Shown piece after piece: positions 1 to 8,277 of a stretch of DNA of 64,000 nucleotides. The notes beneath the pieces were generated by a model that saw only the letters and a program-made list of their open reading frames with translations, was not told the DNA's origin and ran no database searches. A program made the position numbers and the translations under genes. Location of the stretch: positions 50,418 through 114,417 of the forward strand of contig JBDTVS010000045.1 of NCBI GenBank assembly GCA_040007095.1, written 5' to 3'. Each line of letters opens with the position of its first letter. The stretch's first letter is position 1. The stretch comes from JBDTVS01 sp040007095 (GTDB taxonomy: Bacteria; Acidobacteriota; Vicinamibacteria; Vicinamibacterales; CAVVIG01).

Positions 1-404
1 TGGACGGGGTGCGGTTCGTCAACGACTCCAAGGCGACCAACGTGGTGTCGGTGTTGCGATCGCTCGAAAGTTTCGAGCACGATGTGGTGCCGATCCTCGG
101 CGGCCGCTTCAAGGGCGGTGACCTCGGCCTGTTACGGGAGCCGCTGCGACGACGCGCCAAGGCGGTCGTGACCATCGGCGAAGCGAGGCCGCTGCTGCGC
201 GAGGCGCTCTCCGACGTCGTGGACGTACATGAGGCCGACTCGCTCGACGCCGCGGTTGCAAGGGCGTTTGCGCTGGCCAGGCCCAGCGGAGTGGTCCTGC
301 TGGCCCCGGCGTGCGCGAGCTTCGACATGTTTCTGGATTACGCCGACCGCGGCCGGCGCTTCAAGGACGAAGTGAGACGACTGGCGAATCCGGGCGCCGG
401 GTAG
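1..404 (+). CDS. murD: UDP-N-acetylmuramoylalanine--D-glutamate ligase, C-terminal part
   Basis: Only the last ~133 residues are present; the first complete codon is at base 3 and the stop at 402-404. The open frame reads through the left edge, so the valine codon at 9 is internal. Visible motifs match the MurD C-terminal domain: 'VNDSKATN' at the domain junction, 'ILGGRFKGGD', and the hallmark 'LLAPACASFDMF' followed by 'YADRGRRFKDEV'. MurD is a cytoplasmic ATP-dependent ligase that adds D-Glu to UDP-MurNAc-L-Ala in peptidoglycan precursor synthesis. It is the first gene seen of a plus-strand division/cell-wall cluster, with ftsW 348 bases downstream. Confidence 0.95.
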   Translation, partial: DGVRFVNDSKATNVVSVLRSLESFEHDVVPILGGRFKGGDLGLLREPLRRRAKAVVTIGEARPLLREALSDVVDVHEADSLDAAVARAFALARPSGVVLLAPACASFDMFLDYADRGRRFKDEVRRLANPGAG

Positions 405-752
405 TGCAGATGGCAGATGGCTGAGTTAGTGGCTGAGGGTTAGTAGTAGGCCCATGGAGTGGAGTGTCGTTGTGAGCGGTGAACAGTCGTCAGTCGGTTC
501 TTCGCGGTGAAGGATTGGCTGCTGGGAACGCAGGCTGCCCCGGCCTGCGAAGCTGGTGCCTTTGCCCGAGACCGACTGATGACTGTTGACCGCTCACGAC
601 GATGATTGGCGGCCTCCGGACCACCGCACCGCAGGGTCCCTGCTGTGCCAGTTCCGCAGGCGATCGCGCTCGGGACAGTGTGTCGGCCGAAGTCCCGCTT
701 CACTGTAGGGCGGGCGCATGAAAAGGATGGGGCGGATTCCGCCCGGGGAGAC
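405..752. other. murD-ftsW intergenic region, no gene seen
   Basis: About 350 bases without a convincing coding frame. It opens with low-complexity repeats of 'GGCTGAG/GCAGATG' type (405-450) and then holds a long imperfect inverted repeat with a second perfect hairpin inside its loop (see the repeat at 472-597). No clear sigma70 promoter or intrinsic terminator was recognised. Confidence 0.6.
472..597. repeat. Long imperfect inverted repeat (27-nt arms)
   Basis: The left arm 472-498 and right arm 571-597 are reverse complements at 25 of 27 positions (left arm begins GTGAGCGGTGAACAG; right arm ends GTTGACCGCTCAC). A second perfect 7-bp stem (CGCAGGC 529-535 / GCCTGCG 543-549) sits inside the 72-nt loop. 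No poly-T follows on either strand, so it does not look like an intrinsic terminator. It may be a palindromic intergenic element. Confidence 0.7.
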
Positions 753-1853
753 ATGGCACGCAAGCTCAAGTCCGACCGCGTAATGTTTACCGCCACGATC
801 CTGCTGGTCGGTCTCAGCATCATCATGGTCTACAGCGCATCAGCCGTAGTAGCGATGGAGCGAACCGGCCGGCCGTATTTTTTCCTGACCAAGCAGGCGA
901 TGTGGGCCGCGCTGGGGATGGCGGTGCTCGGCATCGTGATGCGGATCGATTACCACGCCTACCGGCAGCCGGCATTCATCTGGGGGGCCCTCATCATCGT
1001 GGCCCTCGGCCTCGTCGGCGTGCTGTTCAGTCCGCCCGTGAACAACGCGCGCCGATGGTTCGCGATCGGCGGCCTGGGGGTACAGCCGTCGGAGCTCGCC
1101 AAACTGGTCGCGATCTTTTTCATCGCGGCGCTGCTCGAACGGCGCGTGCACCGAATCAACGAGTTGGGGTACTCACTGCTGCCGATCGTCGTGGTCGTCG
1201 TCGGCCTGGTTGGCCTGATCCTTCTCGAACCCGACTTTGGGACCTCGATGTCGCTCATCGCGATCGCCGCGGTCATGGTCTTCGCTGCCGGACTCAACTA
1301 CACCTACATCCTTGGGGCGGCGCTGTGTGCGCTGCCAGCCATCGCCTTTCTGGTCATGGGCACCGCCTATCGCCGGCAGCGGATACTGACCTTTCTCAAT
1401 CCGTGGGAGGACCCTCTCGGCGCCGGCTTTCAGATCATTCAGTCGCTCATCGCCGTCGGGACCGGCGGCGTCTGGGGACGGGGCCTGATGAACGGCGTGC
1501 AAAAGCTCTTCTATCTGCCCGAGCCGCACACGGATTTCATCTATGCCGTCATCGCGGAAGAGCTCGGGCTGGTTGGCGCCACGGTCGTGCTGGCCTGCTT
1601 TTGCGTCATCACCTGGCGGGGACTGCGCATCGCCCTGCAAGCACCCGACAGCTTCGGATCGTTTCTCGCGCTTGGCCTGACGGCGATGGTCGCGGTACAG
1701 GCGTTCTTCAACATCAGCGTGGTTCTCGGCTTGCTGCCAACCAAGGGTATCCCGTTGCCATTCGTGAGCGCCGGCGGATCATCCCTGCTCATCAATCTGG
1801 TTGGCATGGGCATCCTTCTGAACGTCTCGCAGCAGGCGTCCCCAGAGGCATGA
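753..1853 (+). CDS. ftsW: Peptidoglycan glycosyltransferase FtsW
   Basis: 366-residue SEDS-family polytopic membrane protein with about ten hydrophobic segments, the usual length for FtsW. FtsW polymerises lipid II into glycan strands at the septum with a cognate class B PBP, which is not in this window. Diagnostic motifs: 'RRWFAIGGLGVQPSELAK', 'EPDFGTSM', 'LPEPHTDFIYAVIAEELG' (containing the Asp that corresponds to the RodA/FtsW catalytic Asp) and 'KGIPLPFVSAGGSSLL'. I chose ATG 753 because it starts directly before the first membrane helix. A purine run GGGGAG (745-750) lies only 2 nt upstream, so the ribosome site is unusual. FtsW rather than RodA is inferred from its place between murD and murG. 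Confidence 0.95.
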   Translation: MARKLKSDRVMFTATILLVGLSIIMVYSASAVVAMERTGRPYFFLTKQAMWAALGMAVLGIVMRIDYHAYRQPAFIWGALIIVALGLVGVLFSPPVNNARRWFAIGGLGVQPSELAKLVAIFFIAALLERRVHRINELGYSLLPIVVVVVGLVGLILLEPDFGTSMSLIAIAAVMVFAAGLNYTYILGAALCALPAIAFLVMGTAYRRQRILTFLNPWEDPLGAGFQIIQSLIAVGTGGVWGRGLMNGVQKLFYLPEPHTDFIYAVIAEELGLVGATVVLACFCVITWRGLRIALQAPDSFGSFLALGLTAMVAVQAFFNISVVLGLLPTKGIPLPFVSAGGSSLLINLVGMGILLNVSQQASPEA

Positions 1854-1928
1854 CGAACCGCGCAGACGCCGTGGCGGATCACGCTCCGGCGCGAGCCGGA
1901 GATTGCGTACGAAGGCAAGACAAGCACG

Positions 1929-3041
1929 ATGGCCGACCTGCGAAGTCTCCGAATCGTGATCGCCGGCGGCGGTACTGGAGGACACCTGTATCCGGGGATC
2001 GCCGTGGCACGAGAATGGCTGTCGCGCATGCCGGGCGCGCACATCTCGTTTGCCGGGACGGCGGGCGGCATCGAGGCACGCGTCGTGCCGCTCGAGGGAT
2101 TCGCGCTCGATTCGATACGAAGCAGCGGACTGAAAGGCAAGTCGATAGCGGCGCAACTGCGCGGGGCGGCCCGCCTGCTGCCCAGCCTGGTGGACGCGTG
2201 GCGGATCGTTTCACGGCGGCGTCCGCATCTGGTGATCGGCGTCGGCGGCTACAGCTCCGGTCCGGTGGTGCTCATCGCCGCGCTGCGGCGCGTGCCGACG
2301 ATGCTGCTCGAGCAGAATGCAACCCCTGGCTTGACGAACCGCCTGCTTGCCCCATTCGTTCAAGCGGCCGCGGTAACGTTCGAATCGACACGATCGCTGT
2401 TCGGCTCGAAAGCGTTCGTCAGCGGCAATCCGGTTCGACCGGAATTCTTGAAGGCGGCCGAGCCCAAGACGGAGTCTCCCGCCGATGACGGCAGCCCGCT
2501 GGTCCGGGTGCTCGTCTTTGGCGGATCTTTAGGCGCCCATGCCATCAATCTGGCCATGGTGGAGGCAGCACCGGAGTTGGCGACACGCGGTTCCCGTCTT
2601 CGTCTCACGCACCAGACGGGGCCACGAGATGTCGCGATGGTTCGTGCCGCCTACCAGCAGGCGGGGTTGGTGGCCGACGTCGAGTCGTTTTACGACGATA
2701 TGGGTGAAAAAATTTGCGGCGCCGACGTGATCGTCTGCCGCGCGGGCGCCACCACGCTCGCGGAACTGACCGCGGCCGGGAGGGCGGCGATTCTCGTGCC
2801 GCTGCCGACGGCGACCGACGATCACCAGCGCAGGAACGCCGAAGCGCTGGCTGCCTCGGGCGCGGCCGAGGTGCTGCTGCAATCGGCGCTGACCGGGCGT
2901 ACGGTCACGCAGCGGATCATGGCGCTGGCCGACGATCGGCACGCGCGGACGCGGATGGCGGCGGCGGCGCGGGCGTTGGCGCGGCCGGATGCGGCTCGGG
3001 TCATCGTCGATCGAGCGTTGCAGCTGGTGGACGGGCCGTAG
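1929..3041 (+). CDS. murG: UDP-GlcNAc:undecaprenyl-PP-MurNAc-pentapeptide GlcNAc transferase
   Basis: 370-residue GT28 transferase that converts lipid I to lipid II at the inner membrane face. The N-terminal glycine-rich loop 'GGGTGGHLYPGIAVA' (about 13-27) and the C-terminal UDP-GlcNAc site 'CRAGATTLAEL' with 'TDDHQRRNAEAL' are intact; 'LLEQNATPGLTNRL' and 'VFGGSLGAHAIN' also fit. Product feeds the preceding FtsW. The start is the ATG immediately before the nucleotide-fold strand; only a weak AAGGCAAGA purine tract lies upstream. It is followed by a 122-base gap before murC. Confidence 0.97.
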   Translation: MADLRSLRIVIAGGGTGGHLYPGIAVAREWLSRMPGAHISFAGTAGGIEARVVPLEGFALDSIRSSGLKGKSIAAQLRGAARLLPSLVDAWRIVSRRRPHLVIGVGGYSSGPVVLIAALRRVPTMLLEQNATPGLTNRLLAPFVQAAAVTFESTRSLFGSKAFVSGNPVRPEFLKAAEPKTESPADDGSPLVRVLVFGGSLGAHAINLAMVEAAPELATRGSRLRLTHQTGPRDVAMVRAAYQQAGLVADVESFYDDMGEKICGADVIVCRAGATTLAELTAAGRAAILVPLPTATDDHQRRNAEALAASGAAEVLLQSALTGRTVTQRIMALADDRHARTRMAAAARALARPDAARVIVDRALQLVDGP

Positions 3042-3127
3042 TGGCCGTAGTGATCTCTGCGGTTTCTGAACGTGGGTTCTTCAGCGGGTCCGGGCGCGGT
3101 ACAGGGCGGCGCTCAGACCTGCCGATT

Positions 3128-3148
3128 GGCAGGTCCCAAGGACCTGCC
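3128..3148 (+). repeat. Perfect 9-bp hairpin before murC
   Basis: GGCAGGTCC (3128-3136), loop CAA, GGACCTGCC (3140-3148). It ends 15 nt before the murC GTG and just ahead of its purine-rich ribosome site. There is no T-tract, so it is not a classical terminator; an mRNA-stability or translational role for murC is possible but unproven. Confidence 0.6.
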
Positions 3149-3163
3149 CGAGATGAGGCGGGC

Positions 3164-4597
3164 GTGCTCGGCAAAACGCGGAAGATCCATTTCATCGGGG
3201 TCGGCGGCATCGGCATGAGCGGCATTGCCGAGCTGCTGGCAAACCTCGGCTACGTCGTGAGCGGATCCGATGAAAGGCAGTCTTCGATCACGGAGCGTCT
3301 GGCGTCGCTCGGCATTGGCGTCACGCTCGGGCATCGCGCGGCCGCGGTGGGAGACAGTGACGTCGTGGTGGTGTCGTCGGCCGTGAAGCCGACCAATCCG
3401 GAAGTGGTCGAGGCGATGCGGCGCCAGATTCCGGTGATCCCGCGCGCCGAGATGCTCGCGGAATTGATGAGACTGCGCTTCAGCATTGCGGTGGCAGGGG
3501 CGCATGGCAAGACGACGACGACATCCATGGTGGCATTCATGCTCGAACGGGCGGGCCTCGACCCAACGGCGGTGATTGGGGGGCGGCTACGGGCGTTCGG
3601 AAGCAACGCGCGGCTCGGCCGTGGAGACCTGATGGTGGCCGAGGCCGATGAAAGCGACCGGTCGTTCCTGAAGCTGTTTCCGACCATCGCCGTGGTGACC
3701 AACATCGACCACGAGCATCTCGAAAGCTACGGCGGCTTCGACGACCTGCGGCAGGCCTTCGTCGACTTCGCCAACAAAGTGCCGTTTTACGGTACGGTCA
3801 TCGCGTGCGCCGACGATCCAAATCTGGCCGGCGTGATGCCGCGAATTACCCGCCGGATGACGACCTACGGCTTGAACGCCGGGTGCGATGTCACCGCCAC
3901 CGACATCACGCTCAAGCCGCTCGGGGTAGAAGCAGTGATCAGGCGCCGCAGACAGCCGGCAGACGGAACCGAGTCCACTTCCCCGCTGACGACGCTCGGG
4001 CCGCTGGAGCTGCAGGTGCCGGGACGGCACAACCTGCAGAATGCGCTTGCGGCGGTCGCGGTGGGTCTCGAGCTCGACCTGCCGTTCGAACGAATCGTCG
4101 ATGCGCTGCGAGCGTTCCGCGGCGTCGAGCGGCGGTTCGACGTACGCGGAGAACCGGACGGCATCCTGGTCATCGACGACTACGGTCACCATCCGACCGA
4201 AATTGCCGCTGTGCTCGAGGCGGCGCGGGGCCTGAACCGCCGTCTGATCGTGGCGTTTCAACCGCACCGATTCACGCGAACGGCGGCGTTGATCGATGCC
4301 TTCGGTCCGTGTCTCGCCGCGGCTGACCACATCGTGCTCGCCGACATCTACGCGGCCGGTGAAGATCCGGTGGCGGGCATCACGGTGGAGGTGTTGGCGG
4401 CGGCGATCCGCCGCACCGCGGCCGCGCCGCTCGACGTGGCCCTCAGCCTCGATGATGTGGTGGCGACGGTACTGCGCGTGTCAAGGCCAGGTGACGTGGT
4501 GCTGACGCTCGGCGCCGGTTCGATCAGCACGGTTCCCGATCGACTGATCGCCGCGATCACCCAACGGGCCGGCCACGCGAAAGGCGACGCGGCATGA
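3164..4597 (+). CDS. murC: UDP-N-acetylmuramate--L-alanine ligase
   Basis: 477 residues, typical of MurC, which ligates L-Ala to UDP-MurNAc with ATP in the cytoplasm. N-terminal Rossmann-type motif 'FIGVGGIGMSGIAELL' (about 10-25), ATP loop 'GAHGKTTTT' (about 112-120), 'NIDHEHLESYG', and the C-terminal 'DDYGHHPTE' and 'FQPHRFTRT'. The open frame extends far upstream, but GTG 3164 is chosen because family homology begins there and GATGAGGCGG lies just before it. It ends in a 4-base ATGA overlap with ftsQ, indicating translational coupling. Confidence 0.95.
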   Translation: MLGKTRKIHFIGVGGIGMSGIAELLANLGYVVSGSDERQSSITERLASLGIGVTLGHRAAAVGDSDVVVVSSAVKPTNPEVVEAMRRQIPVIPRAEMLAELMRLRFSIAVAGAHGKTTTTSMVAFMLERAGLDPTAVIGGRLRAFGSNARLGRGDLMVAEADESDRSFLKLFPTIAVVTNIDHEHLESYGGFDDLRQAFVDFANKVPFYGTVIACADDPNLAGVMPRITRRMTTYGLNAGCDVTATDITLKPLGVEAVIRRRRQPADGTESTSPLTTLGPLELQVPGRHNLQNALAAVAVGLELDLPFERIVDALRAFRGVERRFDVRGEPDGILVIDDYGHHPTEIAAVLEAARGLNRRLIVAFQPHRFTRTAALIDAFGPCLAAADHIVLADIYAAGEDPVAGITVEVLAAAIRRTAAAPLDVALSLDDVVATVLRVSRPGDVVLTLGAGSISTVPDRLIAAITQRAGHAKGDAA

Positions 4598-5436
4598 GTA
4601 CCGTCGCCGTTCGCTCCGACAAGCGCTTCCGCCGCTCGCACGTCAAGCCGGCGCACCGGCGGCATGGCCCGCGGAGCGTCGGAATTCGAGCGCTTCGCTC
4701 GGTCGCGATTGCGGTCGCGGCTCTCTATGGCGCATACCGGGGGGTGACGGCCGTCGCTCAAGCCCGGGTTCTGCAGGTCGACCTGATCACGGTGCGAGGG
4801 AACGACCGGATCTCGACCGGCGAGGTCCTGGCGGTCCTCAACGGGTTGCGCGGACAGAATCTGCTCCGGGTCGATCTCGACACCTGGCGTGTTCGTCTGA
4901 TGTCGTCGCCGTGGGTCCGGGATGCCGCGTTGCGACGCTCGCTGCCCTCCACCATCGAGGTCGTCGTATCCGAGCGTCAACCGGTTGGAATCGGGCGCAT
5001 CAAGGGGCAGTTGTATCTGGTCGACGGCCGCGGCGTGCTGATCGACGAATACGGGCCGCAGTACGCGGAGCTCGATCTTCCGATCATCGACGGCCTGCCG
5101 GAGCCCGGCGACGGCGGTCGGACCGATGCCGTGCGGGTCGATCTCGCGGCACGGCTGATCGCCGCGATCAAAGGCAACCCGGACATCGCGAGGCGGCTGT
5201 CGCAAATCGACGTGCGCGACGCGCACAACGCCGCGGTGATTCTCACGGGCGACTCAGAACTGATCCATCTCGGCGATCAACAGTTCCTGAGCCGGCTCCA
5301 ATCGTATGTGGAGCTTGCGCCCACGCTGCGCGCCAAGGTCGCCGGCATCGATCTCGTGGACTTGCGGTTCGACGGGCGCGTGTACGTGAAGCCTATTGGA
5401 AAATCGGCGAAGGGCGGCGCCCCATCGGCTCGATAG
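4594..5436 (+). CDS. ftsQ: Cell division protein FtsQ
   Basis: 280-residue bitopic protein: a basic cytoplasmic N-terminus, one membrane helix (about 36-51, 'SVAIAVAALYGAYRGV'), then a POTRA domain (about 58-128: 'VDLITVRGNDRISTGEVL' to 'STIEVVVSERQPVG') and the FtsQ beta domain. FtsQ links early divisome proteins to FtsL/FtsB and septal synthesis. It overlaps murC by 4 bases. Murb and ddl, which often sit between murC and ftsQ, are absent here; ddl lies at 56-57 kb. Confidence 0.92.
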   Translation: MSTVAVRSDKRFRRSHVKPAHRRHGPRSVGIRALRSVAIAVAALYGAYRGVTAVAQARVLQVDLITVRGNDRISTGEVLAVLNGLRGQNLLRVDLDTWRVRLMSSPWVRDAALRRSLPSTIEVVVSERQPVGIGRIKGQLYLVDGRGVLIDEYGPQYAELDLPIIDGLPEPGDGGRTDAVRVDLAARLIAAIKGNPDIARRLSQIDVRDAHNAAVILTGDSELIHLGDQQFLSRLQSYVELAPTLRAKVAGIDLVDLRFDGRVYVKPIGKSAKGGAPSAR

Positions 5437-5480
5437 CGGCTCGGTAGCGCGGCGGTAGCTCGCGGTGTTCAGGTGCGGTG

Positions 5481-5496
5481 GCCGGCTTCAACCGGC
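5481..5496. repeat. REP-like hairpin GCCGG-CTTCAA-CCGGC
   Basis: A 5-bp perfect stem with a 6-nt loop immediately upstream of the ftsA ribosome-binding site. A sister sequence with the same core (CCGGCTTCARCCGG) occurs at 27381-27396, which suggests a dispersed palindromic repeat. Confidence 0.45.
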
Positions 5497-5512
5497 GCAA
5501 TGCGGAGGCAGA

Positions 5513-6751
5513 GTGGCGCGAAAAGAGCGGTATCTGGTCGGGCTGGACGTCGGCACCTCGAAGGTGACCGCCGTCGTCGGCGAGATGCTCGACGCGGGCA
5601 GGCTCGATATCGTCGGCTTGGGGGTAGCCGAAGCCCGCGGCATTCGACGCGGTGTGGTCGTCAACCTCGATGCGGCCGTGGACTCGATCAAGAAAGCGAT
5701 CGAGGAAGCCGAACTGATGGCCGGGGTCGAGATCGACTCGGTCCATCTGGCGCTGTCCGGTCCGCACATCAAGGGCTTCAACAGCCGCGGCGTGATCGCG
5801 GTGGCCGGCAAGAACCGTGAGATCACGCGCGACGACGTACGAAGGGCGATCGATGCCGCGAAGGCCGTGTCGCTGCCAACCGGCCGGGAAATCCTTCACG
5901 TGCTGCCACAGGATTTCGTCGTCGATGAGCAGGACGGGATTGGCGCGCCGGTCGGCATGACCGGCGCGCGACTCGAGGTGAACGTCCATATCGTCACCGG
6001 CAGCCAGAGTTCGACGCAGAACATCGTCGCGTGCGTGAACCGGGCGGGGGCCACCGTCGCGGAAACCGTGGTCGAGCAGTTGGCTGCCAGCGAGGCAGTG
6101 CTGACCGAGGACGAAAAAGAGCTGGGCGTGGCGCTCGTGGACATCGGCGGCGGCACGACGGACATCGCAATTTACGAGCGCGGCAGCCTCTGGCACACGG
6201 CGGTGATCGGCATCGGGGGCGATCACTTCACCAACGATATCGCCGTCGGCCTGCGGACACCGGTGCCCGACGCGGAGAGGGTCAAGCGCAAATGCGGCTG
6301 CGCGCTGTCGGGAATGGTCGACGAAGACGAGACGATGGAGGTGGCGAGCGTCGGCGGCCGCAAGCCGCGCGTGATGGCGCGCCGCATCCTGTCGGAGATT
6401 CTGCAGCCGCGGGCCGAAGAAATCTTCCACCTCGTTTGGGACGAGATCAGACGCGCCGGCTACGAGAAAAGCCTCAACTCCGGCATCACGCTCACCGGCG
6501 GCGGCTCCATTCTCGACGGCATGCCGGAGATCGCCGAGCAGATTTTCGACCTTCCCATCCGCCGTGGCTGCCCAACGGGCGTGGGCGGGCTGGCCGATCA
6601 CGTCAATAGCCCAACGTTTGCGACGGGCGTCGGCCTGGTGCTCTATGCCTACCGCAATTTCGTGGGAGAAGCGGCGCGCGTGCCCGTGGGGGCAGGGGCA
6701 TTCGGTCGCGTTGCCGGCCGCCTGCGCGGTCTCTTTAGAGAATTTTTCTGA
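5513..6751 (+). CDS. ftsA: Cell division protein FtsA
   Basis: 412-residue actin-like ATPase that anchors FtsZ filaments to the membrane. Phosphate-1 motif 'GLDVGTSKV' (about 10-18), 'VDIGGGTTDIA' phosphate-2 motif, 'GGGSILDGM' adenosine-side motif, and a C-terminal amphipathic helix 'RVAGRLRGLFREFF' typical of the FtsA membrane-targeting sequence. GTG 5513 is chosen because GGAGG at 5504-5508 sits 4 nt upstream and homology starts there. ftsZ begins 15 nt after its stop. Confidence 0.96.
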   Translation: MARKERYLVGLDVGTSKVTAVVGEMLDAGRLDIVGLGVAEARGIRRGVVVNLDAAVDSIKKAIEEAELMAGVEIDSVHLALSGPHIKGFNSRGVIAVAGKNREITRDDVRRAIDAAKAVSLPTGREILHVLPQDFVVDEQDGIGAPVGMTGARLEVNVHIVTGSQSSTQNIVACVNRAGATVAETVVEQLAASEAVLTEDEKELGVALVDIGGGTTDIAIYERGSLWHTAVIGIGGDHFTNDIAVGLRTPVPDAERVKRKCGCALSGMVDEDETMEVASVGGRKPRVMARRILSEILQPRAEEIFHLVWDEIRRAGYEKSLNSGITLTGGGSILDGMPEIAEQIFDLPIRRGCPTGVGGLADHVNSPTFATGVGLVLYAYRNFVGEAARVPVGAGAFGRVAGRLRGLFREFF

Positions 6752-6766
6752 CAAGGAGCGACATTG

Positions 6767-8086
6767 ATGTCCAACCTGACCAGTTTTGATGACGACAACC
6801 TCGAAGCGCGGCGTCTGCGGCTGCGTTTGGATGAGGAAAATGTGTTGACGGCCCGGATCAAGGTGATCGGCGTCGGCGGCGGCGGCGGTAACGCCGTGAA
6901 CGGCATGGTGGGATCGGGGCTCGAGGGTGTCGAGTTCATCGTCGCGAATACCGACCTGCAGGCGCTGCGAACGAATCTGGCACCCACCAAGCTGCAAATC
7001 GGCAGCAAACTGACGAAAGGGCTCGGTGCGGGCGCCGACCCGAACATCGGCCGGTCCGCCGCACTTGAAGACACCGAGCGAATCATTCAAGCGCTCGACG
7101 GCGCGGACATGGTTTTCGTCACCACCGGGCTTGGCGGCGGCACCGGCACCGGCGCGGCCCCCGTCATCGCCAGCCTGGCGTGCGAGCTCGGGGCGCTGAC
7201 GATTGCGGTCGTCACCAAGCCGTTCAAGTTCGAAGGCAAGAAGCGGCAACTGCAGGCGGAGCGAGGACTCGAGGCACTGCGGGACTCCGTCGATACGATC
7301 ATCACGATTCCCAACGAGCGGCTCCTGTCGATCATCGACCGCACGACGCCGCTCATGGAGGCGTTCGCAACGGCGGACGAGGTGCTGCGGCAGGCGATTC
7401 AAGGCATTTCCGATCTCATCCTCGTGCCCGGCCTGATCAACCTCGATTTTGCCGACGTGCGAACCATCATGTCGGGAATGGGCCTCGCGATGATGGGCAC
7501 TGGTGTCGCCGAAGGCCAGGACCGTGCCATCGAAGCCGCGCGGCGGGCGATCTCCAGCCCGCTGCTCGAGGGCGCGTCGGTGAACGGTGCGCGCGGCGTC
7601 ATCATCAATGTCACCGGCGGGCCGGATCTGTCGTTGATAGAAGTCAGCGAGGCGTCCTCGATCGTGCAGGAGGCCGCGGACGAAGACGCCAACATCATCT
7701 TTGGCGCCGTGATCGATCCTGTGCTCAAGGGCAAGGTGAAGATCACCGTCATCGCGACCGGTTTCAACCCGCACGAGAGCATGCGGACCGCCGGATCGGC
7801 CGCCCGGACACCGGTCGACATGACTCCGTATGGCGATCCGGCCAGGCTACGGGCCGAACCGGCGCCATCGACGCCGGCCGCGGGCCTCACGCTTCGGCGA
7901 CAGGCGCCTGTTGCGCGGCGTCCCCTCGTGGAGATGCCGATTGCCGCCGCAGGCGGCGGAGTGCCACCGCAGGGCCAGGCCGTCACGCTGCCCCAGCATG
8001 CCGTGACCGATGAGGACGACTTCTCCGACACTGAGGACACCGCTACATTCGATGTCCCTGCCTTTCTGCGCCGCCAAGAAGGATGA
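6767..8086 (+). CDS. ftsZ: Cell division protein FtsZ
   Basis: 439-residue tubulin-like GTPase forming the Z-ring. Tubulin signature 'GGGTGTG' at about 123-129, T7 synergy loop 'NLDFADV' at 225-231, a variable linker after about residue 335, and a conserved C-terminal peptide 'DVPAFLRRQ' (about 429-437) that binds FtsA. ATG 6767 lies 9 nt after AAGGAG (6752-6757), a good ribosome site; a TTG directly before it is less likely. It is the last gene of the dcw cluster. Confidence 0.98.
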   Translation: MSNLTSFDDDNLEARRLRLRLDEENVLTARIKVIGVGGGGGNAVNGMVGSGLEGVEFIVANTDLQALRTNLAPTKLQIGSKLTKGLGAGADPNIGRSAALEDTERIIQALDGADMVFVTTGLGGGTGTGAAPVIASLACELGALTIAVVTKPFKFEGKKRQLQAERGLEALRDSVDTIITIPNERLLSIIDRTTPLMEAFATADEVLRQAIQGISDLILVPGLINLDFADVRTIMSGMGLAMMGTGVAEGQDRAIEAARRAISSPLLEGASVNGARGVIINVTGGPDLSLIEVSEASSIVQEAADEDANIIFGAVIDPVLKGKVKITVIATGFNPHESMRTAGSAARTPVDMTPYGDPARLRAEPAPSTPAAGLTLRRQAPVARRPLVEMPIAAAGGGVPPQGQAVTLPQHAVTDEDDFSDTEDTATFDVPAFLRRQEG

Positions 8087-8177
8087 CCGTCTGCTGGGAT
8101 GACAAAATCTGGAGAGCGGTCCCGTCGGTCGTCACGTCTGACGGTCTGGATGAGCTCTGCCTTGAGGATCGACCCTC

Positions 8178-8196
8178 ACCACCGGGCGACGGTGGT
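8178..8196 (+). repeat. Hairpin downstream of ftsZ
   Basis: ACCACCG (8178-8184), loop GGCGA, CGGTGGT (8190-8196): a perfect 7-bp stem followed by AGAGTAAGTAAAT rather than a T-run. It could stabilise the ftsZ transcript end or be a weak terminator. Confidence 0.4.
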
Positions 8197-8277
8197 AGAG
8201 TAAGTAAATCCACGGCACACGCGAACGCCGACGTCTGAGCAGCAAGGAGCGGACGGCCGGCCTCGGTCTCTCCAGCC

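Noticed and set aside
902..2488. 528-codon frame overlapping ftsW and murG on the same strand
   Set aside because: Out of frame with both certain genes and of Arg-rich shadow composition.
2714..3163. N-terminal extension of murC
   Set aside because: It runs through murG and the intergenic hairpin in a shadow frame; homology starts at GTG 3164.
5393..7774. 793-codon open frame antisense to ftsA and ftsZ
   Set aside because: Arg/His/Asp-rich composition typical of antisense frames in GC-rich DNA, no family likeness, and two certain genes on the other strand.
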